From: Claveliimonas bilis
GTDB lineage: Bacteria > Bacillota > Clostridia > Lachnospirales > Lachnospiraceae
Assembly (NCBI RefSeq): GCF_030296775.1
Contig: NZ_AP027742.1
Span: 2,852,001 to 2,916,000, forward strand
Length of the DNA: 64,000 nt
Direction of reading: 5' to 3'
Shown here: positions 7,958 through 17,397 of the stretch, one piece after another
Layout of the letters: every line of letters begins with the position of its first letter
Numbering within the stretch: position 1 is the first letter of the stretch
The notes under the pieces: model-generated
Database searches by the model: none
Seen by the model: only the letters and a program-made list of their open reading frames with translations
What the model was told of the DNA's origin: nothing
Program-made: the position numbers and the translations under genes

Positions 7958-9478
7958 TTATAAGGGAACCGAAACATAGCCTCCGTCAATAGCATTGATC
8001 AAAACAACGCTTGGCGGCAAAACGCTTTCCTCGATTTTCCCTTCATCATATTCATAGACTCCAGTACGTCCCACTTTAAATACCCACACCGGCACCAGCC
8101 AAGCTGCATCGGGATCCTCATAGGCATTGACATTGGCCGCGCGAAGCTGTACGTCTTTCACGTCATAAATATAGGAGGCATCCGGTGGAATCTCGCCACC
8201 TTCTACGGACAGCTCTGCATAGAAGAGATGATCTGCCAGCTTTTCTTTGATCTCATCGAAAGAAAGAAGCATCGTATTTGCTGCAATCATATCCTTCTTT
8301 TCAGAGATATAGTCCCATTCAAATTTCTTGACGCCGTCTTCTGTAACCATTATCTCAATGCAGGCTGTGAGAAATGTTGGTGCATAGGAAGTTTCCGGAA
8401 GATTCTCATATTGCTTAGATCGCTGCAGCGTATAGCCTTTCACATCTCCGGCCTGCGGATATAGACGGAAAGAATATCCTGCTTCTAGTTCAGGGGCATT
8501 TAACTCCAACTCGTTCCAGTTTTCTGTATCTGAAGATCCGATCATTTTGACACAATCGCTCACTTCCATATCCTGGATATTCAAATCCTCCACCATATTT
8601 TCTACCATCTCCTTGGCATCTTCTTCTGTAAAATCTTCGCATGTGCTCTGCTCTATCATACTCAAAGTACGTTCATATGATTCCGACTCTTCCTCTGTTC
8701 CAATCGTAGCTCTCATTTCCAGATTTCTTTCTGCCTGTTTTTGATCTGTCCAAATGCCCTGCTGATACAAAAAAGCAGAAACACTTCCTACATCTTTGTC
8801 ATAGCTCACTGCACGGATCAAAGGATCACATCCTTCTATCCGATCTACTCTTGCAAGAAATCCAATCTTTTTGTCCGTATCATAATACCAGGGATAATAG
8901 CCATCGTTAATAAAGACTTTTGCGCCTCTTTGCTCTTCTTTTGTCATCTGAGGTTCTGTCAGTTTCGGTTCAATATACTTTCTTTCCCCATTCTTTTCTG
9001 GAGCCTTTTCAAGCGCCTTGTCCAGCGCTTTAAGCGCCTCTTCTATTGCATCATATTCCAAATATGAAGCGCTGCTTTTCTGCTGTTCCAGCTCTTCCTT
9101 TTTCTCGGCCAACTCGCTCTTTGTCATACCCTGGTATTCATAAATCCGATCCCCGTTCGCAAAATAATCGCAGAGCCTTTCCAGAAATTCATCAGTCATT
9201 GGCAGAGCTTCCCAAGCGTAAACCGGGGTGTTGTAAACTTCCGGAATTTCGATATCATAATCCGACTCCAAAGTCACAAATCCATCCCCTCTTACCAAAG
9301 TCTCCTGCCAGTGTTTGGGCAAATCTAAATCTTTGGGCGTATCCTTCTCCTCTGGAATCGCACTCCCCTCTGGAAGACCTTGGGATTTATCTGTCACCAC
9401 CGCCTCCTCCGGCGTCTTTTGACAAGCAGATAATAAAATGGTAACCACTATAAAACTAATAATACATCTTTTTTTCAT
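7958..9478 (-). CDS. Large extracytoplasmic lipoprotein, unknown function
   Basis: 506 residues with a lipoprotein signal peptide: MKKR, a hydrophobic stretch, then lipobox LSAC with Cys19 as the lipidated residue. The rest is hydrophilic, rich in Glu, Tyr and Asp, with no membrane helix, so it is probably tethered outside the membrane. I do not recognise a characterised domain; proteins of this size and composition occur as conserved hypothetical lipoproteins in Clostridia. It begins 18 bases after the ParE-type toxin stop and is likely co-transcribed with the toxin-antitoxin pair. Confidence 0.75.
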   Translation of the reverse strand: MKKRCIISFIVVTILLSACQKTPEEAVVTDKSQGLPEGSAIPEEKDTPKDLDLPKHWQETLVRGDGFVTLESDYDIEIPEVYNTPVYAWEALPMTDEFLERLCDYFANGDRIYEYQGMTKSELAEKKEELEQQKSSASYLEYDAIEEALKALDKALEKAPEKNGERKYIEPKLTEPQMTKEEQRGAKVFINDGYYPWYYDTDKKIGFLARVDRIEGCDPLIRAVSYDKDVGSVSAFLYQQGIWTDQKQAERNLEMRATIGTEEESESYERTLSMIEQSTCEDFTEEDAKEMVENMVEDLNIQDMEVSDCVKMIGSSDTENWNELELNAPELEAGYSFRLYPQAGDVKGYTLQRSKQYENLPETSYAPTFLTACIEIMVTEDGVKKFEWDYISEKKDMIAANTMLLSFDEIKEKLADHLFYAELSVEGGEIPPDASYIYDVKDVQLRAANVNAYEDPDAAWLVPVWVFKVGRTGVYEYDEGKIEESVLPPSVVLINAIDGGYVSVPL

Positions 9479-9496
9479 TAATCTCCATCAATTCCT

Positions 9497-9796
9497 CTAT
9501 TCAAAAATCCTCATAATATCTCTGTAGCGATTTACCACTCGATAGATTTCCACATACTCTTCTACCACCTTATAAATAATCACATAGTTCTTCCAAACAG
9601 TATATTTGTAGTCTGTTTGAAAGCTGACCTTTTTAGAGAGATCTGTCCCCATTGCAGGGAATACTTGAATGTTCTCAAATTTAGCATAAATTTCTTTTAT
9701 CGTCTTTGCAGCGTATTCCGGATTATCTTCAGCGATATAATCACGTATCTCTTTTAAGTCCGCTGCAACAAACGGGTTAATCCGCAATTTCAGCAT
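9497..9796 (-). CDS. ParE/RelE-superfamily toxin
   Basis: 99 residues with the ParE/RelE fold pattern: N-terminal PFVAADLKEIRDYI helix, then the strand motifs KNYVIIYKV and VEIYRVVNRYRDI. Family members either poison gyrase (ParE) or cleave mRNA at the ribosome (RelE); the sequence favours the ParE side (inference). The toxin gene follows the antitoxin with a 3-base gap, the normal order. Confidence 0.88.
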   Translation of the reverse strand: MLKLRINPFVAADLKEIRDYIAEDNPEYAAKTIKEIYAKFENIQVFPAMGTDLSKKVSFQTDYKYTVWKNYVIIYKVVEEYVEIYRVVNRYRDIMRIFE

Positions 9797-9799
9797 AAT

Positions 9800-10048
9800 T
9801 TACTCCTGCATAAGTTCTTTTAATTCATCCAGACTAAGCCAGCCTTCACCACTTTTGACTGCCTCCTCTGCCTCCTGCAGTTTCATTAACAACTTTTTCT
9901 CCGCGCGATCACGCTCATAATCCTCTATGTCCAGTACTACAAAACGTCCTCTTCCATTTTTTGTCAGAAATACTGGCTCCCCTGTCCTGCATTTTTTTAA
10001 AACTTCATTATAATTTCTCAAATCAGATACCGGTAAAATATTCGGCAT
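9800..10048 (-). CDS. Phd/YefM-family antitoxin
   Basis: 82 residues. It opens with ILPVSDLRNYNEVLKKC and GEPVFLTKNGRGRFVVLDIEDYE, the typical Phd/YefM DNA-binding N-terminal domain, followed by a charged helical tail that would wrap the toxin. It should neutralise the ParE-like toxin downstream and repress its own promoter. Confidence 0.9.
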   Translation of the reverse strand: MPNILPVSDLRNYNEVLKKCRTGEPVFLTKNGRGRFVVLDIEDYERDRAEKKLLMKLQEAEEAVKSGEGWLSLDELKELMQE

Positions 10049-10089
10049 ATAAATCCCTTCTTTCTATTTACAGTATTCTTTCTGTCTTT

Positions 10090-10118
10090 ATTATATGTAG
10101 ATAAGCTATAAAATTCAA
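10090..10118 (-). promoter_or_regulatory. Promoter of the toxin-antitoxin/lipoprotein operon
   Basis: TTGAAT (10113-10118) and a perfect TATAAT (10090-10095) separated by 17 bases on the minus strand, about 40 bases upstream of the antitoxin. Confidence 0.7.
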
Positions 10119-10157
10119 CTTAAAATTTTACAGCTGTTTTCGGTTTTACATATAAAA

Positions 10158-10192
10158 TTAGGGATGGATTTTTCAAAAAAATCCATCCCTAA
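10158..10192 (-). terminator. Terminator of the V-ATPase operon
   Basis: A perfect 16-base stem (10158-10173 with 10177-10192) around a 3-base loop, ending in a T-rich arm on the minus strand, 22 bases after the subunit D stop. Confidence 0.85.
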
Positions 10193-10213
10193 TGAAGAAA
10201 TCCCTCTCCCTAT

Positions 10214-10831
10214 TTACCCCTGCTTTCGTCTCTTAATGACCTTCAGACGGGTAAATTCTTCCCGTTCTTTTTCTTCCAGTGCATTGGTAATGGTATACAC
10301 AAGATTTGTATACATAGGAATTGTGATATTCTGAAGGGCGTTCGCCCTCTTCTGTGTTTTCTTAATATTGGCTGCCAGCCGGTAGGCTGCATTCTCTACC
10401 ATGGACAGCTTGACGGTCAGGTCTTTTACCTTACGGAAGGCCTCCACCGCCTGATCTACCGACTCCTTTGTCGTGCTGAATGCATAAGTGGGAACGGCAG
10501 CGGAGGGTGTGTATTTCACATGAGGTATCTCTGTCCCCATGATACTTCTCGTCTGGATCACTACGGAATCCTCAATAGGAACCGTATAAGCAATCTGAGA
10601 GATTGTGCTGATCCCGTTCTCAATATTGGCTCTTTGCAGGCACTGATACGCATAGGTAAAGGTGCTGTCAATCTCTTCCTGGATGCTCCTGGCCTCGTCA
10701 ATCAGTTCCATCAGCTCGCGGATCAGAATATTTCTCTTCTTATCCATCAGCTCATATCCCTGCCTGGCAAGGGCCAGCGAGTTTTTCGCCAGCATCAGAT
10801 TTCCCTTGGTCGGAAATGTACGCGGATCCAT
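10214..10831 (-). CDS. atpD: V-type ATP synthase subunit D
   Basis: 205 residues, the central-shaft subunit that rotates inside the A3B3 head. It has the family pattern: N-terminal PTKGNLM and long coiled-coil N- and C-terminal helices (about 10-75 and 135-195) with NALQNITIPM near the C-terminus. It is the last gene of the operon, 38 bases after atpB and directly before the terminator. Confidence 0.95.
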   Translation of the reverse strand: MDPRTFPTKGNLMLAKNSLALARQGYELMDKKRNILIRELMELIDEARSIQEEIDSTFTYAYQCLQRANIENGISTISQIAYTVPIEDSVVIQTRSIMGTEIPHVKYTPSAAVPTYAFSTTKESVDQAVEAFRKVKDLTVKLSMVENAAYRLAANIKKTQKRANALQNITIPMYTNLVYTITNALEEKEREEFTRLKVIKRRKQG

Positions 10832-10869
10832 AACGTCCCTCCCTTCTTATGAATACTTATAAGATTGCT

Positions 10870-12300
10870 CTACTGATTGGCAATGGAACCCGGACTTGCG
10901 CTTGTAGTAACGCCCTCGTCCCGTTTTGTGGGATGATAATATTTATCCAGTATCTTTGTATCCACACGGTCCAGTTCTTCTTTCGGAAGCCTTCCCAAAA
11001 GCTCCCAGCCCAGATTCAATGTCTCTTCAATGGTACGGTTCTCCTCCGCACCCTGTCCGATATATTTTTCTTCAAATTCTTTTCCGAAAGCAAGATATTC
11101 CTTGTCAATAGGTGACAGTTCATCTTCCCCGATAACAGAAGCAAGGTTCCTTGCATCTCCTACTTTTGCATAGGCGGAAAAGAGCTGATTGGCAAGATCC
11201 TGATGATCTTCCCTTGTATAACCCTCGCCGATGCCGTCCTTCATCAGACGGGAAAGAGATGGAAGGACACTGATAGGCGGATAGATAGACTGTCCGTTCA
11301 GATTGCGGTCCAGAACGATCTGCCCCTCTGTAATATATCCGGTCAGATCCGGGATCGGATGAGTGATATCATCGTTCGGCATAGTCAGGATGGGAATCTG
11401 TGTCACGGAACCGTTTACGCCGCGGACAATGCCCGCACGCTCATAAATGGCCGCCAGCTCACTGTACAGATAGCCGGGAAATCCTTTTCGGCTGGGAATC
11501 TCTCCTTTTGAGGAAGAAACTTCACGCATGGCCTCTGCAAAGGATGTCATATCCGTCAATATAACAAGGATATGCATATTCTGCTCAAACGCCAGGTATT
11601 CGGCAACCGTCAGCGCTACCTTTGGCGTGATCAGACGTTCCACCACCGGGTCATTTGCCAGGTTCAGAAACATGGCAACATGGTCTGCCGCCCCGCTCTC
11701 CTCAAATGTCCTTCGGAAAAAGTCCGCCACGTCATGTTTCACACCCATGGCCGCAAATACAATGGCAAACTCCTCATTGGAATCCTCTCCGAGGGACGCC
11801 TGCTTTACGATCTGGGCAGCCAGCTGGTCATGGGGAAGTCCGTTCCCGGAAAAGATAGGCAATTTCTGCCCGCGAATCAGCGTGGTGAGTCCGTCAATCG
11901 CCGAGATCCCTGTCCGGATATAGTTTCTCGGATATTCCCTCTTGACCGGATTCAGCGGAAGGCCGTTGACATCCCTCTTCAATCTGGAGACGATGGGTCC
12001 CAGATCATCGATAGGCTGGCCAATCCCATTGAACGTCCGTCCCAGCATATCTTTGGAAAGCGCGATCTCCATAGGATGCCCGGTCAGCCTGGTATGGGTA
12101 TTCTTAAGGGACATACCTTCCGACCCTTCAAACACCTGGATCACGGCTTTATCTTCATACAGCTCAATGATACGTCCGATTCTTCTTTCCGTACCATTTA
12201 CAACAAATTCCACAATCTCATCATAAAAGGCATCCTGTATCCCTTCCATGGCGATCAGAGGGCCATTGATGTTGCTAAGTCCAAGATATTCTATTGGCAT
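10870..12300 (-). CDS. atpB: V-type ATP synthase subunit B
   Basis: 476 residues, the non-catalytic nucleotide-binding-fold subunit of the A3B3 head. [15 protein letters not shown] at the start, [17 protein letters not shown] in place of a true Walker A, and [16 protein letters not shown] (the arginine-finger region follows) are diagnostic. Length is normal for the family. It begins 15 bases after atpA. Confidence 0.97.
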   Translation of the reverse strand: MPIEYLGLSNINGPLIAMEGIQDAFYDEIVEFVVNGTERRIGRIIELYEDKAVIQVFEGSEGMSLKNTHTRLTGHPMEIALSKDMLGRTFNGIGQPIDDLGPIVSRLKRDVNGLPLNPVKREYPRNYIRTGISAIDGLTTLIRGQKLPIFSGNGLPHDQLAAQIVKQASLGEDSNEEFAIVFAAMGVKHDVADFFRRTFEESGAADHVAMFLNLANDPVVERLITPKVALTVAEYLAFEQNMHILVILTDMTSFAEAMREVSSSKGEIPSRKGFPGYLYSELAAIYERAGIVRGVNGSVTQIPILTMPNDDITHPIPDLTGYITEGQIVLDRNLNGQSIYPPISVLPSLSRLMKDGIGEGYTREDHQDLANQLFSAYAKVGDARNLASVIGEDELSPIDKEYLAFGKEFEEKYIGQGAEENRTIEETLNLGWELLGRLPKEELDRVDTKILDKYYHPTKRDEGVTTSASPGSIANQ

Positions 12301-12315
12301 GATCTATTTCCCCCT

Positions 12316-14082
12316 TTACGCATTCTTTTCCAATACGCGCTGATAAAACGCGTCAATGTCACGATGGTACTGTGCAAACATTTCCAGCCGGTCATTCGGA
12401 ACATCATATTTAATGGAAATGACACGCTCAAAAATATTTTCCGCTTTCAAAACAGACATGGGATGCCCCATTGTCACCAGCGCTCTTGCCTGTTTATAGA
12501 GATAAAGTATGGTATCCATCATTAAAAACTGCTTTTCCATAGAAACGCAGGTGTCATCCTTATGGAAAGCGTTCTGCTGCAGGAATCCCAGACGGATCAC
12601 TCTGGCGATCTCCAGGATCAGCTTCTGATCATCAGGAAGCACATCGCTTCCGATCAGCTTGACAATTTCCAGAAGACTGCTCTCCTGATTGAGAAGCGCC
12701 ATCAGGCGGTTTCTGTAATCGACAAATTTCGGCGATACGTTATCCTGGTACCAGGGCGCCAGATCTCCCAGATATTCACTGTAACTGCTAAGCCAGTGAA
12801 TCGCCGGGAAATGTCGGGAGTAGGCAAGACTCTTATCCAATCCCCAGAAACACCGCACGAACCGCTTCGTATTCTGGGTGACAGGCTCCGAGAAATCTCC
12901 TCCCTGTGGGGACACTGCCCCGATAATAGAGACAGAGCCGTCTGTTCCATTCAGATTATGCATCATACCTGCCCTTTCATAAAACGCCGAAAGCCTTGAG
13001 GCAAGATAAGCAGGGAAACCTTCTTCCGCCGGCATTTCCTCCAAACGTCCGGACAGCTCCCTTAATGCCTCTGCCCACCGGGATGTAGAGTCCGCCATGA
13101 TCGCCACGTCATATCCCATGTCCCGATAATACTCCGCCAGAGTAAGACCTGTGTAAATGCTGGCTTCTCTGGCAGCCACCGGCATGTTGGATGTGTTGGC
13201 GATAAGCGTGGTCCGGTCCATCAAAGGGTTCCCCGTTCTTGGATCTGTCAGCTCGGCAAACTCTTCCAGAACCTGGGTCATTTCATTTCCACGCTCTCCG
13301 CATCCAATATAAATGATGATGTCCGCATCCGACCATTTTGCAATCTGGTGCTGCGTCATCGTCTTTCCTGTTCCGAATCCTCCTGGGATTGCCGCCGTTC
13401 CTCCCTTTGCAATGGGAAACATGGTATCAATGATCCTCTGGCCTGTCACAAGGGGAACAGACGCGGAAAACCGCTGGCTTACAGGACGGGCAGTCCGGAT
13501 CGGCCATTTCTGTGCCATGGCGACCTCAGTTCTTTTCCCGTTATTTCCCTCCACCACGATCAACGTTTCCTCTATGGTGTAGTCTCCATCTTCTGCAACT
13601 GAGACGACAGTACCTTCCACATCAGGCGGGATCATACATTTATGGACAATAGCCCGGGTTTCCGGCACTTCTGCAAAGATATCTCCTCCGTGAAGATATT
13701 CTCCTTCTTTTACTGTGATATGGGTACTCCATTTTTTTGTCTTATCCAGGGAATCCACGGAAACTCCCTTGGTGATAAATGCTCCGCCGCTCTCGGATAT
13801 CTTCTCCAGAGGGCGTTCGATTCCATCGAAAATATTATTCAGTATGCCGGGAGCCAATGTTACTGAGACAGGTCCGCCCGATGCGATAACTTCTTCCCCC
13901 GGTCTAAGACCGGATGTTTCTTCATAAACCTGTATCGTTGTCCTGTCTTTATCAAGGGCAATGACTTCTCCTACCAGATGTTCTTCACCGACATATACCA
14001 TCTCCGACATACAGAATCCTGTATTTCCCTTCAAATAGATGACAGGACCATTGATCCCGTAAATTTTCCCGGTATTAGCCAA
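12316..14082 (-). CDS. atpA: V-type ATP synthase subunit A (catalytic)
   Basis: 588 residues from a TTG at 14082. I prefer this to the ATG at 14121 because GGGAGG sits 8-9 bases before the TTG, the product then begins LANTGKIYGINGP as family members do, and the length is typical. The first ATG would run 46 bases back into atpE. The P-loop GGFGTGKTM is near residue 230 and the catalytic GERGNEM and adenine-pocket regions follow. It hydrolyses (or makes) ATP to drive the ion-pumping rotor. The TTG overlaps the atpE stop, implying translational coupling. Confidence 0.95.
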   Translation of the reverse strand: MANTGKIYGINGPVIYLKGNTGFCMSEMVYVGEEHLVGEVIALDKDRTTIQVYEETSGLRPGEEVIASGGPVSVTLAPGILNNIFDGIERPLEKISESGGAFITKGVSVDSLDKTKKWSTHITVKEGEYLHGGDIFAEVPETRAIVHKCMIPPDVEGTVVSVAEDGDYTIEETLIVVEGNNGKRTEVAMAQKWPIRTARPVSQRFSASVPLVTGQRIIDTMFPIAKGGTAAIPGGFGTGKTMTQHQIAKWSDADIIIYIGCGERGNEMTQVLEEFAELTDPRTGNPLMDRTTLIANTSNMPVAAREASIYTGLTLAEYYRDMGYDVAIMADSTSRWAEALRELSGRLEEMPAEEGFPAYLASRLSAFYERAGMMHNLNGTDGSVSIIGAVSPQGGDFSEPVTQNTKRFVRCFWGLDKSLAYSRHFPAIHWLSSYSEYLGDLAPWYQDNVSPKFVDYRNRLMALLNQESSLLEIVKLIGSDVLPDDQKLILEIARVIRLGFLQQNAFHKDDTCVSMEKQFLMMDTILYLYKQARALVTMGHPMSVLKAENIFERVISIKYDVPNDRLEMFAQYHRDIDAFYQRVLEKNA

Positions 14083-14662
14083 GTCCCTCACCTCCCTGAA
14101 GCATGAACTGATCATATTCATTCTGAAGAGCTGTCTTAAAAGAATGATCGATCAGAATATTTCTGCTGCGGATGACAGAGCGCACCCCGCCTATAAAATC
14201 TTCCGCACTGATCGTAAGAAGCACCCCTGTTTCCTTTTCCAAAGCAGACTTTTTCTCCTGATCGGAAGGATCAATATAAATTGTCATTTCTTCCCGCCCG
14301 GCAAAATCCAGTGCGTTCTTAATGCAATCCGCAAGAAAACGGTCGTATTCCGGTGTTTTTCTGTATGCTGCGATAAGCTGATGCACCTCATCAAAAATTT
14401 TGTCCTTCAGCTCCTGCTGCACTTTGCTCTGCTCCCGCTTCAGATCCAGCTGCGCCTTTGCCATAGCCTGGTTTCTCTGCAGTCTGGCATTGGTCGTCTC
14501 TGCTTTGATCCGGGTCTGAGCCTGGTGCTGTGCCTCTCTTTTATGATCTTCAAACACCTTCTCCAATGCTTCTTTATAGGAGCTGATAATGGAATTTCCT
14601 TCTGTCCTGGCTTCTTCCATGGATACACTTCGGATGTGTGCGATCTTTTCTTCTAATGTCAA
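14075..14662 (-). CDS. atpE: V-type ATP synthase subunit E
   Basis: 195 residues, peripheral-stalk subunit: a long charged N-terminal helix (about 1-100) that pairs with subunit G, and a globular C-terminal half that caps the head. Its last codons overlap the ribosome site and TTG start of atpA. Confidence 0.92.
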   Translation of the reverse strand: MTLEEKIAHIRSVSMEEARTEGNSIISSYKEALEKVFEDHKREAQHQAQTRIKAETTNARLQRNQAMAKAQLDLKREQSKVQQELKDKIFDEVHQLIAAYRKTPEYDRFLADCIKNALDFAGREEMTIYIDPSDQEKKSALEKETGVLLTISAEDFIGGVRSVIRSRNILIDHSFKTALQNEYDQFMLQGGEGLG

Positions 14663-14693
14663 GAGGAATCCCTCCTTATTTTTGATTACTGTC

Positions 14694-15002
14694 TTATAAT
14701 TTCAGTCCGATTGCTTCTGTAATATAAGAAGTGATAAAGTCTTTACTGCGGCCGGTTCCGTGCCTGTCAGGAATCTCGATCAGAAGAGGCATCTTTCTCT
14801 CCAGCCGGAACTCATCAATGATATCCGGAAATTCTCTGCCGAATTTCTCCGTCAGAAGAACAATGCCTACTGTTTTGTCCTGCAGAACATTCTGGAGCGC
14901 ATGATAGAGTTCTTCTCTTTCATGAACTACAACCCCATCAACGCCTGCAAGGCGCATTCCTGTATAGGTATCTACATTATCACTGATTAAATACATTTTC
15001 AT
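14694..15002 (-). CDS. atpF: V-type ATP synthase subunit F
   Basis: 102 residues, the small central-shaft subunit with a Rossmann-like fold: YLISDNVDTYTGMRLAGVDG at the N-terminus and VGIVLLTEKFG in the middle are family hallmarks. It lies between K and E, with a single base separating it from the proteolipid gene. Confidence 0.93.
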   Translation of the reverse strand: MKMYLISDNVDTYTGMRLAGVDGVVVHEREELYHALQNVLQDKTVGIVLLTEKFGREFPDIIDEFRLERKMPLLIEIPDRHGTGRSKDFITSYITEAIGLKL

Positions 15003-15003
15003 G

Positions 15004-15438
15004 CTACAGCTGTCCCAGGATCATGAAGGAGATGATCAGCCCGTAAAGGCAGACACCTTCTGCAAGTCCTACAAAGATCAGTGATTTACCAAGAACGCTG
15101 GAATCTTCACTGATTGCTCCAAGCGCCGCACTTGCTGCGCTTGCCACAGCGATACCGCCGCCGATACAGGATAAACCGGTAACCAGAGCAGCTGCGATAT
15201 AGCCAAGTCCTGTCGCCATAGAGGCAGCTTCTCCCGCTGCTTCCGCCGCCTGTGCGTCCATTCCGGAAAACATCATAATGCCTCCGATCACAAACGCTCC
15301 GAAAAAGAAAAATACATTCACTCCAAGAGCCCGTTTATACCGTCCCTTGTTCTTTTCCCCGATCAGATAATATCCGAAAGGAATGATAATACTTAAAATC
15401 AAAGCTGCAATAAGAATCAGTCTGGCTGCAAGAGTCAT
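15004..15438 (-). CDS. atpK: V-type ATP synthase proteolipid subunit K
   Basis: 144 residues, four transmembrane helices (about 4-26, 39-58, 76-106, 118-142), i.e. two fused hairpins as in other V-type K subunits. The ion-binding carboxylate is Glu127 in VGLAEGVCLYG of the last helix; the first hairpin has no carboxylate. The Gln and Thr ligands that I recall from the Na+-pumping Enterococcus hirae protein are not seen at the matching places, so the coupling ion is open. It forms the membrane rotor ring. Confidence 0.94.
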   Translation of the reverse strand: MTLAARLILIAALILSIIIPFGYYLIGEKNKGRYKRALGVNVFFFFGAFVIGGIMMFSGMDAQAAEAAGEAASMATGLGYIAAALVTGLSCIGGGIAVASAASAALGAISEDSSVLGKSLIFVGLAEGVCLYGLIISFMILGQL

Positions 15439-15456
15439 ATTCGCTCTCCTCCTTCT

Positions 15457-17397
15457 CTACTTTTTATTGTTTTTCGTCTTTGTATATGGATCAAACGCCC
15501 GTCCGCTTCCTTTGTAAAAACGGCTGAACATTTCATAATATTCCAGACGGAGTACCTGAATGCCGACAACCAACCCTTCCATCAGACATACAAACAGGTT
15601 GCCGAGGACAATGACTACCCAGTTGGGACTTCCCTCTTCTGCGCCCGCAAGCATCAGGACAACTTCCATCATGGCTGCGTGACTTACGGCAAATGCTCCG
15701 ATACGGACAAAGGAAAGAGTGTTTGAAAAGTAACTTAACAATGTTTCAAACAGCTCAAAAAAACCTTCCACAATGAACATCGCCTTGCTCTCTTCCATTT
15801 TAGCCGTTTTCTTCTTGATCTTATTTGTCAATGGCTCCTTGAAAAGGATCAGAAGCAGAGGCACACCGAACATTACCCCAAGTACAATTCCCGCCGGAGT
15901 ATTATGTCCTGTCATAAACAGGACGATCACCGCCGCAACCGATGCATAAAACACAAGTCCGGCCACCCCGTTTGCGTCAAACCAGGTGGATGCCGTATCT
16001 TTAGCCCTGACCGCATTTATAATATGCAGGATCATCGCTACAATGATCAGTCCCATACCAAAAGCCACCGATACGATAAAGACTGTATTCAGTTTACCTA
16101 CAAAGGGCAGCGTCGTCATATGATCGATCGGCCTGATCCACAGCGGATCTATGATATTTTCAAAGCCGAAGACACTGCCGAACATAAAACCAAAGATCGT
16201 GGAAAAGATTCCGGCTGTCGCTATGATCCCGGCCAGAGGAAGCCTTTTAAAATGATAGATCAAAGCTCCCACGATCACCAGGAGCAGTCCCTGTCCCACA
16301 TCACCGAACATAACGCCGAAAATAAAGGAATAAGTAAGTCCTACAAACACTGTGGGATCCATCTCATCGTGAGACGGAAGGCCATACATACCCACAAACA
16401 TTTCAAAGGGCCGGAAGATCTTCGGATTCTCCAATTTGGTAGGAGGCTCCCCGAAATAATTATCGTGGTCATCTTCCACTACAATAAACACTTTATCGTC
16501 ATCCTTTGCCTCTTCCATGAACTTTTCTACGTCGTCATCCGCCATCCAGCCGCACAAAATATAATAATCTTCTTTTTTATCTTCCACCCTGGCTGCCATC
16601 TTGCGCACATCAAAATTGTGAGCCAGCTCCTCCAGGCGTTTTTTTGCTCCCACAAGTTTTGCAGCCTTTTCTGTGAGCAGCTTTGCTTCTTCCTTTTCAA
16701 TATCGCCGATCTGTTTCTGGATATCAAAGCTTTCTTTTGTCAATTCCTGGCAGACACGCTCAGGTGTTCCCCTGTACGCTGCCGGTATGTCGATCCGCTC
16801 AAAATGCAGGGACCGAAATACTGCGTCTACTTTGTGGGCTTCCGCCGGAGAAACAAAGTAAGCGCCGTATACCATACTTTCATCCTGCTGCCCTTTGACA
16901 AAAATAGCGCCCAGATCGTTCATCAAAAACTTTTCCATTTTCTGGTACTGCTCTGCAGGAAGTTTTCCAAAACGGTAGGCGATATATTTATAACTTAAAA
17001 TCTTATCTAATTCCCCGTCAATCGGGCGGAAAGGTTCTATCACTCTCTGTCTGGACTGCACATCTTCCTGCTTTTTCTTCAGAGAATCCTTCTTTGCTTC
17101 CATAGCAAGAAATTCTTCATTGGTAGCGCGGATCAATTCAAAAATATCATCCAGCCCCATCTTGGTGTCCGGTTCTATCCTGTCCGAATCTTCCAGAAAG
17201 CCGACAAACTGCGTGGCCTTTAAAAGAGCATCTTTATAGGGATTGATCTCCACAAAGGGGCGGAGATTATCCACTGTTTTCAGCTCGGAAAGCGCTGATT
17301 CCAGCTGTATCTCATATCTGGACAAATACAGGTCCATCACCCGGTCAATATCATCCCTTGGCCCTGATATATTGATAAATTTCATCTTAACAATCAT
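15457..17397 (-). CDS. atpI: V-type ATP synthase subunit I
   Basis: 646 residues, the stator subunit equivalent to eukaryotic subunit a. The N-terminal half is cytosolic with coiled coils (near 85-115 and 215-265). The C-terminal half has seven or eight transmembrane helices, with the ion-channel arginine in SFVRIGAFAVSHAAMM. It carries ions to and from the K ring. The start at 17397 has GGAGGG 8 bases upstream and overlaps the atpC stop by 4 bases (ATGA). Confidence 0.96.
   Translation of the reverse strand: MIVKMKFINISGPRDDIDRVMDLYLSRYEIQLESALSELKTVDNLRPFVEINPYKDALLKATQFVGFLEDSDRIEPDTKMGLDDIFELIRATNEEFLAMEAKKDSLKKKQEDVQSRQRVIEPFRPIDGELDKILSYKYIAYRFGKLPAEQYQKMEKFLMNDLGAIFVKGQQDESMVYGAYFVSPAEAHKVDAVFRSLHFERIDIPAAYRGTPERVCQELTKESFDIQKQIGDIEKEEAKLLTEKAAKLVGAKKRLEELAHNFDVRKMAARVEDKKEDYYILCGWMADDDVEKFMEEAKDDDKVFIVVEDDHDNYFGEPPTKLENPKIFRPFEMFVGMYGLPSHDEMDPTVFVGLTYSFIFGVMFGDVGQGLLLVIVGALIYHFKRLPLAGIIATAGIFSTIFGFMFGSVFGFENIIDPLWIRPIDHMTTLPFVGKLNTVFIVSVAFGMGLIIVAMILHIINAVRAKDTASTWFDANGVAGLVFYASVAAVIVLFMTGHNTPAGIVLGVMFGVPLLLILFKEPLTNKIKKKTAKMEESKAMFIVEGFFELFETLLSYFSNTLSFVRIGAFAVSHAAMMEVVLMLAGAEEGSPNWVVIVLGNLFVCLMEGLVVGIQVLRLEYYEMFSRFYKGSGRAFDPYTKTKNNKK

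Noticed and set aside
11572-12525. 317-codon plus-strand frame across atpB and atpA
   Set aside because: Antisense shadow of two clearly identified V-ATPase genes.
15904-16998. 364-codon plus-strand frame inside atpI
   Set aside because: Shadow of the V-ATPase subunit I gene; composition rich in His, Cys and Arg with no family match.
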